DNA from: Sporanaerobacter acetigenes DSM 13106
Lineage (GTDB): Bacteria; Bacillota; Clostridia; Tissierellales; Sporanaerobacteraceae
Assembly: GCF_900130025.1 (NCBI RefSeq)
Contig: NZ_FQXR01000003.1
Span: 186,001-250,000 of the forward strand
DNA: 64,000 nucleotides
Direction: 5' to 3'
Each line of letters opens with the position of its first letter. Position 1 is the first letter of the stretch. Below, piece after piece: positions 8,085 through 16,109 of this stretch. The position numbers and the translations under genes were made by a program. The notes under the pieces are model-generated. The model saw only the letters and a program-made list of their open reading frames with translations, made no database searches and was not told the DNA's origin.

Positions 8085-9799
8085 TAATCAATATTTTTCT
8101 CTGAACTTTTTTTCAATTTATTCATCTCTACCAATCTGCCTTCAGACAAGCGATATACCTTATCCATACCTTCTAAATTGTCATATCTATGAGTTATCAT
8201 AATCACAGATTTATTCTTAAGTTCGTTTAATATTACATCATGAAGATATGAATCGGATTCCACATCATATCCCGAAGTTGCCTCATCAAGTATAACAATA
8301 GGTGAATACTTTACAATTGCCCTCGCCACTGCAATCTTTTGTTTTTCTCCACCCGAAAGCCTTGCTCCGTTTTTTCCGATCTTACTGTTTTCTTTCTTGG
8401 GTAATTTGTTTATAAACTCACTTGCTCCACTCTGTCGGCAGGCTTTTTCTACCTTTTCTTTGCCTGCATTACCATCAAGATTGATATTGTTTAGAACTGT
8501 ATCATGAAAGAGATAAGGTTCCTGACTGACAACAGAAAACAGTGAGCGATATTTAGCTATGCTGATTTGGTTTATATTTTTGTCACCAATACATATTTCG
8601 CCACTTGAAGGCTCAATAAAACGCAATAAAAGATCCAATATAGTCGTCTTTCCACTGCCATTTGCTCCAATAATAGCAACCTTCTCTCCTTTTGAAAAAA
8701 CAAAGTTAATATTCTTTAAGACTTCCCTGTTCTCTTCATATGAAAAAGATACATTTTTGAATTGAATGTTTTGACTTTCATTTTTGACTTCTATACTATT
8801 TTCAAAGTTTGTTTCCTCTTCCATGTCAAGAAACGAAAAAAATCTTTTTGCAGACGGAAAAATTCTTGAAAAGAAATATCTGATATTGAGTATTGAAGAA
8901 ATCGGACCAGTAACATAACTACTATATGAAAGGAATGCAAACACCCCTCCAATTGTAAGTGAACCATTAACAATTAAAATTCCGCCAAGTATATAAAGAA
9001 GTCCTGTCACCGACCATTCAAGCATAATCTCATAAAATACATTCCAAGTATCCAACATCGTGCTTTCTTTACTAATCTTGAGAATGTTTTTCTGCTTCTT
9101 TTCAAAAGTTTTATAACGCTTGTTATAGAGATTCCATAACTTAATCTCTTTCACACCGCCAATATTATCATCAAACCATGCAGAAAAATCACGATAGTTC
9201 TCAATTAGTTCTTCTGTTTTTTTTCCCTTCCGTTTAGAAAGTGTAAGTACCGTAAAGTATTTGATTGGTGCCATTGCAAGTACTATAATGGTAAGTTTCC
9301 AACTGATAATAATAAGTCCTGCTACACCGCTGATCACCCTAAATATGTAACTAATATTAACTGCCATAAAACGATCTGTTATGGCTGATACATTGCTTAC
9401 GTCCATCTGTAAGCTGTTTATAATTTCAGAATTGTTCTTATCGTTAAAATATTCAGTTTTAAGATGCAAGAGCTTGTTAAACGCCTGATGCGAAAGCAAG
9501 AACTCTGATTCGTTATGAATATCTATAAAAAGCTTTGCTTGTAGAACTTCAAGGAGCTGATTTACAAGAACTAGTCCAAGCAAAATGAGTACAGAATAAA
9601 TAATAACCTTCAAGTTTTTCTGTGCCATACCATCATCTGTGATACTCCGAATAGTAAGAGGCTGAAAAAAACCAACTACAGTCGACAGAGCAAAACAGAC
9701 TATAATAAGCCACAGTCTTTTTTTAAACGGTACTAAATATTTTAACATTCTTTTAAGCAACTCAAAATCAAATTTTTCGCTCTTCATATGAAATTTCAC
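8078..9799 (-). CDS. ABC exporter, fused membrane and ATPase domains
   Basis: This 573-residue half-transporter has an N-terminal six-helix membrane domain (about residues 25-320) and a C-terminal ATPase: Walker A GANGSGKTT, signature LSGGEKQK, Walker B VILDEATS and a switch His in ITHRYD. It has no N-terminal C39 peptidase domain, so it does not cleave leaders itself. The start is GTG 9799 with AAAGG five bases upstream; the ATG 12 bases further in has no good site. It follows the S8 protease gene and precedes precursor 1. By context it probably exports the mature peptides as a homodimer. Confidence 0.88.
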   Translation of the reverse strand: MKFHMKSEKFDFELLKRMLKYLVPFKKRLWLIIVCFALSTVVGFFQPLTIRSITDDGMAQKNLKVIIYSVLILLGLVLVNQLLEVLQAKLFIDIHNESEFLLSHQAFNKLLHLKTEYFNDKNNSEIINSLQMDVSNVSAITDRFMAVNISYIFRVISGVAGLIIISWKLTIIVLAMAPIKYFTVLTLSKRKGKKTEELIENYRDFSAWFDDNIGGVKEIKLWNLYNKRYKTFEKKQKNILKISKESTMLDTWNVFYEIMLEWSVTGLLYILGGILIVNGSLTIGGVFAFLSYSSYVTGPISSILNIRYFFSRIFPSAKRFFSFLDMEEETNFENSIEVKNESQNIQFKNVSFSYEENREVLKNINFVFSKGEKVAIIGANGSGKTTILDLLLRFIEPSSGEICIGDKNINQISIAKYRSLFSVVSQEPYLFHDTVLNNINLDGNAGKEKVEKACRQSGASEFINKLPKKENSKIGKNGARLSGGEKQKIAVARAIVKYSPIVILDEATSGYDVESDSYLHDVILNELKNKSVIMITHRYDNLEGMDKVYRLSEGRLVEMNKLKKSSEKNIDYI

Positions 9800-9817
9800 T
9801 CTACCTTTCGTATTGTC

Positions 9818-11020
9818 TTAAGCACTAAACAATCCAATAATCCATTTAAAAAGATTTTGAGATTTTAAATCCTCATCTTTTGATTTCAGGCAATAACACG
9901 GACAATCAAAATGCCCTTTCTTTTCTGAAATAATTGCATCAATAAAATTGGATGATACGGATAAATTTAACCATTCTTCATCAATCACAAGAATAATGAT
10001 ATTTGCATTTAAAAAGTTCTCATAAAAACATAACCACTCTTTTGTGTTTTCTATTGGTAATCTAAACCAGTTTTCCTCAAAATAGTTTTCAGAAATCATA
10101 TCACTGATACATACGCAGTTATATTCATTTTTTATAAATTTCTTCTGCACTGCTCTTGATAAGCCCTCAATACTATTTTTATTTAAATGATGATACACCA
10201 TAGTTATTATCGGTATTTGTATTTCCTTTGTGTTTTTTATTTTTGTTATAGTACTTAATGTAGAATAACAATCGTTATCATCTATAATTTTTAAACCTTT
10301 TTTCTTTGCAAGTAGTTTTTTTATAACCCTAATATTGTCAATTTTTTCTTCCTGTAAAATAATACCTGCAATCTGTGCAGCCACAACTGGTGCAATAATA
10401 CTGTTAGTTAATGATAAATAGTAGTTAAAATGTTGTTCCAGCTTTTTTAACACGGCTAAATCAGGTACATACTCCTGAACATCTATACCGTCTATCGGAT
10501 TTATATAAGTAGTTTCTTTCTCTAAAATCAAATCAGCTGCCTTTACACCAATCACAGAAGGTAAACATGCAGGATAAGTAATGATACCGTCATTTGAACC
10601 AGCGGCAACTATAATTGTATTATTCTTCTCAGCTTTTTTTGATACTTCAATGATATCATCCGCGGTAATAAACTGTTTTGATCCAATACTCAAACTAATC
10701 AGATTCACTCCATAATCAATACTCCATTGAATTGCAGCACTTAACTTACGAAGATTATTCCGCTTTTCCTCATCAACAATTGATATGCTTATAATTTCAA
10801 CATCATTTAAAACCTTCTCTACCTCCAAGCTTTCCAACAATATTAGAGTACATACTGTTCCATGATTAATCATTTGTAAAGGAGCTGTATATTGTACAAC
10901 GCAAGTACCATTATGCATCTGCAAACAAGTGATTTCATTTTCTTTATTTCTCAGCCTTTGCATAAGCTCAATATTAATTCCGTCATCTATAATTGCTATT
11001 TTCAGTTTGTTTTTTACCAT
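9818..11020 (-). CDS. Subtilisin-like S8 protease of the peptide cluster
   Basis: The 400-residue protein has an N-terminal S8 domain of about 225 residues with the full triad: Asp12 (IIDDG), His53 (NHGTVC) and Ser207 (TNSIIAP), plus a probable oxyanion Asn143. It has no signal peptide or propeptide, so it likely works in the cytoplasm. A C-terminal domain (about 240-400) is not recognised. Lying between the second permease and the exporter, which lacks a peptidase domain, it is the best candidate for leader removal. The start is ATG 11020 behind CAGGAG. The triad is visible; the substrate is inferred. Confidence 0.85.
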   Translation of the reverse strand: MVKNKLKIAIIDDGINIELMQRLRNKENEITCLQMHNGTCVVQYTAPLQMINHGTVCTLILLESLEVEKVLNDVEIISISIVDEEKRNNLRKLSAAIQWSIDYGVNLISLSIGSKQFITADDIIEVSKKAEKNNTIIVAAGSNDGIITYPACLPSVIGVKAADLILEKETTYINPIDGIDVQEYVPDLAVLKKLEQHFNYYLSLTNSIIAPVVAAQIAGIILQEEKIDNIRVIKKLLAKKKGLKIIDDNDCYSTLSTITKIKNTKEIQIPIITMVYHHLNKNSIEGLSRAVQKKFIKNEYNCVCISDMISENYFEENWFRLPIENTKEWLCFYENFLNANIIILVIDEEWLNLSVSSNFIDAIISEKKGHFDCPCYCLKSKDEDLKSQNLFKWIIGLFSA

Positions 11021-11039
11021 AAATATATTTCACTCCTGT

Positions 11040-12905
11040 TTACTCATCGCTTTTGCTCAAAAGTTCAAGGGGTTCTGCCTTTAGGTTATTCTTAATGAAT
11101 ATCAGTGAAATAATAATAGACACAAGGATAACTACAAGACATAGGAGAATTGATGTCAAATAATTTACAGGTACACTAGTTTCAGCAACTTCTGCCATTT
11201 TATCTGAGTTATTGACCCAGTTGCTAAATTCTGTACTGTAAAGTTCAGTTTTTTTATCCATGGAATTAGACATAATAGTCCCAGTTATCTTAAATCCTAT
11301 AAAACTTCCTAGAATTGCTCCTATGGATATAATCAAAATAATTCCGTAGAGCATAGATAGTGTACATTCCCTTTTATTCATTCCGAGAGAACGTTCTATA
11401 GCTGTACGCTTTTTCTGCTTTGAAATGAACAAAAATACAAAGAAAAACAGTATTGCTAGAGTTGTTGCAGCACTTACCGCTACCAAAATTACAGCTACAG
11501 TTTTCAAATTCCGCATTCCTGAAGATAATCTCTCATATCCTCCATCATAAAACTCTACTTCCAAATTGTTTATGCCTAGAGCTTTGAATTTCTCTAGGTA
11601 TTCCTTTGTCATCCCATTTGGTATCTGAAATGATGTGTTGTATCCCTTAATAGGTCCGTATCCTACAATGTTGTCTTCATCACTGTTTTTCACGGATTTG
11701 GAAGGAATGACTACAGCATTTCTCCCCAGTTCATATCCTGTAGATCTTTTTTCTGGGTCAGCAGTATTGCTATAAAGTCCTATAATTTTATACTCACTGT
11801 CTTCAAATACCGGATACGCTTCTCCTTTAACATTAAGAAGTCCAAAATACAATACAGTACCACCTGCTGGAAATACCTGACTTGCTGAGTTTTCATAATC
11901 TGCATAGTACAGTTTAAGATTTATATTATCACCAACTTTTAATCCATTTAACATAGCTAATTTCTTTGGAATAATACATACTTTCTCTCCCTCTTCATAC
12001 TCACTTTCTGTGATATCCCGTCCATCATAAATATATGCATTTCCCTGATTGAACTCCATTAGAAACTCTGTCTTGTTTGTTGGCATAACAGGAAAGGTAT
12101 GCTTAAAGAATCTATCTATCGCTTTTCCTAGATTTTTCCATTTCTTTCCTGCCTCAGTTTCATAAAAATTATCAGTTACTTCTTCCCACTTTTCATCAGG
12201 TGTATCTTTCTTCGCAACCATTTCTCCTTTCTTATTCTTTTGAGTTGAAATAGTAAGATTGTGTGGAATAAATTCATAAGATCTTTCCATATAAGAATCT
12301 TCATGAAAATTAGGAATCTGTTCAATGTCTGTTATATATGTATTTCCTTTTTCTAATAGCCCTGGATTATGGTTAAAATGGTCGCAAAACCAAATATCAG
12401 ACCCTTCTAAATCAAATGTCCCATGTAATACTCTTTTAACTTTTACTCTTACAGGCCCTGCAGGTGTACAATCTTCATAAGGTACTATTTCTACAACAGA
12501 ATCAAGTTTGCTTTCTTGATGTTCTTCATCCTTGGTAGCCCTGATTTTTATATCTGGAGAGTAAGCTCCATAATAAGGTCTCTGCTCAGGGTTGATAATA
12601 TAGTTTGCGCCTTCAAAATCAAGTAGTGAAATTGGAAGTATTGTGTCATAGATAGGTTTATCCCAATAGGTATACCTCTTTGTTGCAGCATCCCAACTTT
12701 GACTTACCTCCATAACATTTTCTTTTTGATCTACTATTCCTATAGTTGTAAAAACACTTTCGTATTTCCCCAAGTTCCCATTACATGTCTGCCAAAGATT
12801 TACTCCCAATGACAAAAATGTAACTGTCAGTATTATTAATATAAAAGAAACAATCGTTCTTACCTTTGTTCTTCCCATTTGCTTTAAACTATTTTTTAGC
12901 AACAT
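11040..12905 (-). CDS. MacB/FtsX-type ABC permease, module copy 2
   Basis: This is a paralogue of the protein at 5873-7738 with the same 621 residues when started at ATG 12905, behind the same AAGGTGA. A longer reading frame to 12980 exists, but it runs through the conserved hairpin and lacks a ribosome binding site. One N-terminal and three C-terminal membrane segments flank a large external domain. The two copies are nearly identical in the middle (residues ~270-510), with clusters of changes near residues 50-260 and 540-575. Its likely energiser is the MacB-type ATPase at 16093-16797. Role by context: export, or protection of the producer. Confidence 0.82.
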   Translation of the reverse strand: MLLKNSLKQMGRTKVRTIVSFILIILTVTFLSLGVNLWQTCNGNLGKYESVFTTIGIVDQKENVMEVSQSWDAATKRYTYWDKPIYDTILPISLLDFEGANYIINPEQRPYYGAYSPDIKIRATKDEEHQESKLDSVVEIVPYEDCTPAGPVRVKVKRVLHGTFDLEGSDIWFCDHFNHNPGLLEKGNTYITDIEQIPNFHEDSYMERSYEFIPHNLTISTQKNKKGEMVAKKDTPDEKWEEVTDNFYETEAGKKWKNLGKAIDRFFKHTFPVMPTNKTEFLMEFNQGNAYIYDGRDITESEYEEGEKVCIIPKKLAMLNGLKVGDNINLKLYYADYENSASQVFPAGGTVLYFGLLNVKGEAYPVFEDSEYKIIGLYSNTADPEKRSTGYELGRNAVVIPSKSVKNSDEDNIVGYGPIKGYNTSFQIPNGMTKEYLEKFKALGINNLEVEFYDGGYERLSSGMRNLKTVAVILVAVSAATTLAILFFFVFLFISKQKKRTAIERSLGMNKRECTLSMLYGIILIISIGAILGSFIGFKITGTIMSNSMDKKTELYSTEFSNWVNNSDKMAEVAETSVPVNYLTSILLCLVVILVSIIISLIFIKNNLKAEPLELLSKSDE

Positions 12906-12933
12906 ATATCTCACCTTCCGCTTCATTAATGAA

Positions 12934-12968
12934 CGAGAGTCCATTTGCGATACCGCAAATGGCTCTCG
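12934..12968 (-). other. Conserved RNA hairpin between precursor 2 and permease
   Basis: CGAGAG-T-CCATTTGC (12934-12948) pairs with GCAAATGG-CTCTCG (12955-12968), 14 bp plus one bulge around a 6-nt loop. Compared with copy 1, two base pairs changed on both sides (G-C to A-T and A-T to G-C). About 30 bp on the precursor side are also conserved. Confidence 0.78.
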
Positions 12969-13021
12969 TATTTCAATCAATGCATCTTATAAATAGCTTA
13001 TTTATACATATTTTGTTATTT

Positions 13022-13195
13022 TTATACTCCCGTTGTTCTGTGTGGATTATTTCTACTCATTTCATTTACATCATTACTACTATGTGAATCAGATGCCCTA
13101 CATCCACAATTTGTTGCACAGTACCCTTTGCATGGACATCCGAAAGAATATACCGACTGGGCAGATATTTGATTTACTTTCTTGATCTTTTTCAT
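13022..13195 (-). CDS. Cys-rich RiPP precursor peptide 2 (CLI_3235-like)
   Basis: A 57-residue ORF runs from ATG 13195 behind AAAGGAGG to TAA at 13022. Leader residues 1-18 (MKKIKKVNQISAQSVYSF) differ from precursor 1 at only two positions. The core reads GCPCKGYCATNCGC (19-32), with Cys20, 22, 26, 30 and 32 exactly as in precursor 1 but other residues changed. The tail keeps SS, M46 and NPH (50-52). It is directly downstream of the carrier-like gene and close to the maturase. Family: CLI_3235-like, substrate of a CcpM-type radical SAM enzyme. Confidence 0.87.
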   Translation of the reverse strand: MKKIKKVNQISAQSVYSFGCPCKGYCATNCGCRASDSHSSNDVNEMSRNNPHRTTGV

Positions 13196-13248
13196 TTTAT
13201 CGCCTCCTTTGTATTAATTTGAGATGCACTGATATGAAAATCTATATA
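13196..13248 (-). repeat. 53-bp leader repeat, copy 2
   Basis: Identical to 8032-8084. It contains the ribosome binding site of precursor 2 and the TAG stop (13244-13242) of the carrier-like gene. Confidence 0.9.
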
Positions 13249-13499
13249 GGCATTGATTCCATAACAACTTTTACGATACCATTAACGGTATTGAACCTAT
13301 ATTCTCTCAGCTGCCTACCGTCAATGGTGATATTAAATATCTCTTCAATCAAAATATAAAGGTATACAAGATCTGAATAATCAAAGGAAAAAAATCCTGT
13401 TAATGCTTTATCAAAATTTTCTTCCTTGAATTCTTCATCTATATTAAAATATTTAGAAAAAATTTTTTTTAGAGATTGGACAATTTCTTTTTTATCCAC
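13242..13499 (-). CDS. Acyl-carrier-like protein of the peptide maturation system
   Basis: This 85-residue protein has the predicted helical pattern of an acyl carrier protein and the conserved stretch DLVYLYILIEEIF (43-55). By alignment on that stretch, the attachment serine of DSL is Tyr41 (FDYSDLV), so it probably cannot carry phosphopantetheine at the usual place; Ser42 is one residue off. The start is GTG 13499 behind GGGGGGAG. It matches the acyl-carrier-related proteins that accompany CLI_3235-class clusters. A protein-interaction or scaffold role is more likely than acyl transfer. Confidence 0.8.
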   Translation of the reverse strand: MDKKEIVQSLKKIFSKYFNIDEEFKEENFDKALTGFFSFDYSDLVYLYILIEEIFNITIDGRQLREYRFNTVNGIVKVVMESMPI

Positions 13500-13510
13500 A
13501 ACTCTCCCCC

Positions 13511-14632
13511 CTATACAATTAACCCGTATGGTGCATGAAATAAACTGTCTTCTATTTCATCAACAACACGGTCCATATATTTCAGGTCAGTCAAATTGCC
13601 TAATAAAAACGGAGACTCATCAGAGATTTCTTCAATAATTTCCTGGACCTTCCAGGTCGGCATATGGACAAAAGAAAGTCTATTTTTATCCATCTCATCT
13701 GTATTATCTACTAACTTATTGCTGATATGAACTGCATCTATTTCATATCCAAACTTTGCTTGAAAACTGTCACTTATTGGTTTCCAAAATTTCTCGGAAA
13801 AAAAGCCATAAGGACAACAGGCAATGAAAAAGCTTGCTGGAATAGCCTGAGAAATCAGATATGCAGATAATCCAAAATCATACCTAACGTCTTCATCAAA
13901 CTTCATCATCGGTTTAGGCAATTTGATGATGATAATACTTGGATTTTCATGTTCTTCAATATTCCTTATATACTTATTTATCCTATAGACACGGTTGCTC
14001 AATTCGCCCTTTATATCCGAAAAATCAATTGTATGAAAACCAAACAAGCCATTTGCCCTTTCCAAGCCTATTGCAGACACTCTAAGGCTCTTATCTTGAC
14101 AGAGTTTAACCAAATTACAAAACACCTCGTATCCCTGAACATTTTCTGCCAACTCCCCAATAAAAACAACAGGTGCATAGGGATGATACAAAGGTTCTGA
14201 AATATCTTCGTATGAAACCCTGGGAAGTTTGTCCTCAAAAATATAATGGAAGCCGATATTTTTTTTACAGCATATCTCTTTATACCGATTCATTGTTTCT
14301 TTATCCAGCTTGAGCAAACATATGATATCCTTTCTCTGCCTGATTGCCTCTTCTATTGCCTTTACAGCATAATCATATAGAGGATCATATTTATCTTTTG
14401 ATAATATAAGTACAGTATCAGATGATTTTACACTGCCATTCAAATTTGAAGTAACTGTGTATCCTAATTCGTCCCTGTTTTCAATAACAGCAATATCTTT
14501 TCCTTCCAATCCAAGCCCTGTCGGTGCAACAACTGAATCAACAACATATCCAGGTTTAAACTTTGTCAAATTCACGATAACAGGTATATCTTCCACAGAA
14601 AAGGGAACAGCACATATCGCCAATTTTTCCAT
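13511..14632 (-). CDS. Peptide maturation system protein, TIGR04066-like
   Basis: This 373-residue soluble protein begins MEKLAICAVPFSVEDIPVI and continues with several alternating strand/helix blocks (VVFIGELAENVQGYEVF near 154; SIIIIKLPKPMM near 230), suggesting two Rossmann-like lobes. No P-loop or known catalytic motif is evident. It resembles the TIGR04066 family, found beside CcpM-type radical SAM enzymes and of unknown biochemical role. The start is ATG 14632, seven bases after AAGGGGTGA. It is tightly packed with the carrier-like gene downstream (11-bp gap). Confidence 0.75.
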   Translation of the reverse strand: MEKLAICAVPFSVEDIPVIVNLTKFKPGYVVDSVVAPTGLGLEGKDIAVIENRDELGYTVTSNLNGSVKSSDTVLILSKDKYDPLYDYAVKAIEEAIRQRKDIICLLKLDKETMNRYKEICCKKNIGFHYIFEDKLPRVSYEDISEPLYHPYAPVVFIGELAENVQGYEVFCNLVKLCQDKSLRVSAIGLERANGLFGFHTIDFSDIKGELSNRVYRINKYIRNIEEHENPSIIIIKLPKPMMKFDEDVRYDFGLSAYLISQAIPASFFIACCPYGFFSEKFWKPISDSFQAKFGYEIDAVHISNKLVDNTDEMDKNRLSFVHMPTWKVQEIIEEISDESPFLLGNLTDLKYMDRVVDEIEDSLFHAPYGLIV

Positions 14633-14657
14633 ACTTTTTTCACCCCTTATAATATAT

Positions 14658-14837
14658 TTACAACAATGAATTTGTTTCTCCCGACAAATGTCTTTTTAAC
14701 TCAAAGAGTAAAACCTTATTCTTTATTTTCGAAAAAGCCATCGTTTTTGATTCTTGACAATAATTTCTTTTCTTCTCAGCTGATAGCTTTCCATTTTTGT
14801 CGGCTTTCTTTCCGCAGATAACGCACTGCGTAAAAGC
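14658..14837 (-). pseudogene. ccpM: In-frame continuation of the radical SAM maturase after TGA
   Basis: Reading on after the TGA at 14840-14838 gives 59 further sense codons to TAA at 14660-14658, all in the ccpM frame. They begin AFTQCVICGKK and supply Cys429, Cys432 and Cys451 (counting the TGA as residue 424), which complete a SPASM pattern CX2CX5CX2C...C. The piece ends just before the ribosome binding site of the next gene, the tight spacing seen elsewhere in the operon. Either ccpM is broken by a TGG-to-TGA change, or the TGA is read through or recoded. Confidence 0.75.
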
Positions 14838-16109
14838 TCAACAATCTTTACAATCATCCTCTGTCAGCTTTCCAATATTAAGTAATGAATTGATATTGTT
14901 CATATCAAAACCTGTATCCAAAGATCCTAGATGCATACACTCTGATGTCTCATTTATCCTCTCACATGGGAAAAAATCACCTTTATAATCTATAAACAAT
15001 CTCATTTTACCAGGGATACATGGCCCCCCTGGTGCAGCTATATCACCTAACACTCCATACCTAATTTTTTGCATTTCATGCTCCATATTTTCAATTTCAT
15101 CAATTGCTGTTTTTCTAACTCCATCTTTCTTGAATCGTCCAACCATAGACAAAATGCCTATAAATTGGTTATAAAGGCTTCCATTTACATACTCATCCGC
15201 ATAGTTTACCATTTCTCCGTCATCTTTTTCTACAATCGAATGAAGGCATCTCATTTTCTTTATATATCTGTCATTAAATAACCTGTTTATTTCTTCATAG
15301 TTGTTCTCTGGATTGATTACCATACTTATAGATACAGTTTTCGCAAACTCCGGATGTCTTTTCCACATATTCCCGATATTCTTTATTACCGTATCATAGG
15401 AGCCTTTTCTATTCACAGCAAAAACCCGATTTTGATTATGTATTGATTTCGGGCCATCCAAACTGATCATAAGATTGAATTTATTTTCAGCAAGATAGTC
15501 TATAAGATCGTCAGTTAACAATGTAGCATTAGTTGTTGTAGTAAATGTAATATTCCGTCCCTCAAATACTTTCTTTGCATAATCTACTACTCGTTTTATT
15601 AATTCTATATTTAGAAAAGGCTCTCCACCATAAAAACTGATATTAGGATGTTTTGTATCCATAGAATGCATGAAATAAAAATCTACTGCTTTTTTTGCCG
15701 TTTCAAAAGACATCATTTTTTCAGAATGACTTCTTTGACTAGGATAGCCATCTTCAGAATATACACAATATGAACATCGTAAATTACAGCTTTGTGTAAC
15801 CTGCAAAGTAATACTGTCAATTTTTCGTTCCAGAAAAAGTTCCAATTCATCCGTTGCAGGATGTCTTATTTCTTTCACATGATTTGTACAAAGATATCCA
15901 CAGTCCTTCAAATCATCATACTGACAAACAACTTCCTCCCCAAATTGATGGATTTCCTGCTCATCATCCTGCATTACAGCATCAATATATTTATATAATT
16001 GTTCATTTACTGCCACTATTTCATTTCTATTTGTTTCATAGAAATAAAATCCTAACGGAGTTTTGAAAGTCAGAATCAATGGCTTAGACTGTTTAACTAA
16101 TTGTTCCAT
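14838..16109 (-). CDS. ccpM: Radical SAM/SPASM Cys-rich peptide maturase, CcpM-like, TGA-interrupted
   Basis: The open frame is 423 residues. The radical SAM cluster motif CNLRCSYC uses Cys108, Cys112 and Cys115, and YGGEPF lies at 160-165. The SPASM part starts well (Cys364-X12-Gly377-X4-Cys382) but stops right after Cys420 and Cys423, before the last ligands. The missing part follows in frame at 14658-14837. The N-terminal ~95 residues fit a peptide-recognition domain. Expected role: reductive SAM cleavage and radical formation of crosslinks on the precursors' cysteines. The start is ATG 16109 behind GAGGAGG, overlapping the ATPase gene by 17 bp. The family call is good; activity is doubtful if truncated. 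Confidence 0.85.
   Translation of the reverse strand: MEQLVKQSKPLILTFKTPLGFYFYETNRNEIVAVNEQLYKYIDAVMQDDEQEIHQFGEEVVCQYDDLKDCGYLCTNHVKEIRHPATDELELFLERKIDSITLQVTQSCNLRCSYCVYSEDGYPSQRSHSEKMMSFETAKKAVDFYFMHSMDTKHPNISFYGGEPFLNIELIKRVVDYAKKVFEGRNITFTTTTNATLLTDDLIDYLAENKFNLMISLDGPKSIHNQNRVFAVNRKGSYDTVIKNIGNMWKRHPEFAKTVSISMVINPENNYEEINRLFNDRYIKKMRCLHSIVEKDDGEMVNYADEYVNGSLYNQFIGILSMVGRFKKDGVRKTAIDEIENMEHEMQKIRYGVLGDIAAPGGPCIPGKMRLFIDYKGDFFPCERINETSECMHLGSLDTGFDMNNINSLLNIGKLTEDDCKDC

Noticed and set aside
12906-12980. Longer N-terminus for permease copy 2 (start at 12980, 646 residues)
   Set aside because: It reads through the conserved hairpin and has no ribosome binding site. ATG 12905 behind AAGGTGA gives exactly the same length as the paralogue.
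14838-16109. General recoding of TGA as Trp in this organism
   Set aside because: TGA is used as a normal stop for other genes here (for example aroB and sigF), and Trp elsewhere in the maturase is encoded by TGG.
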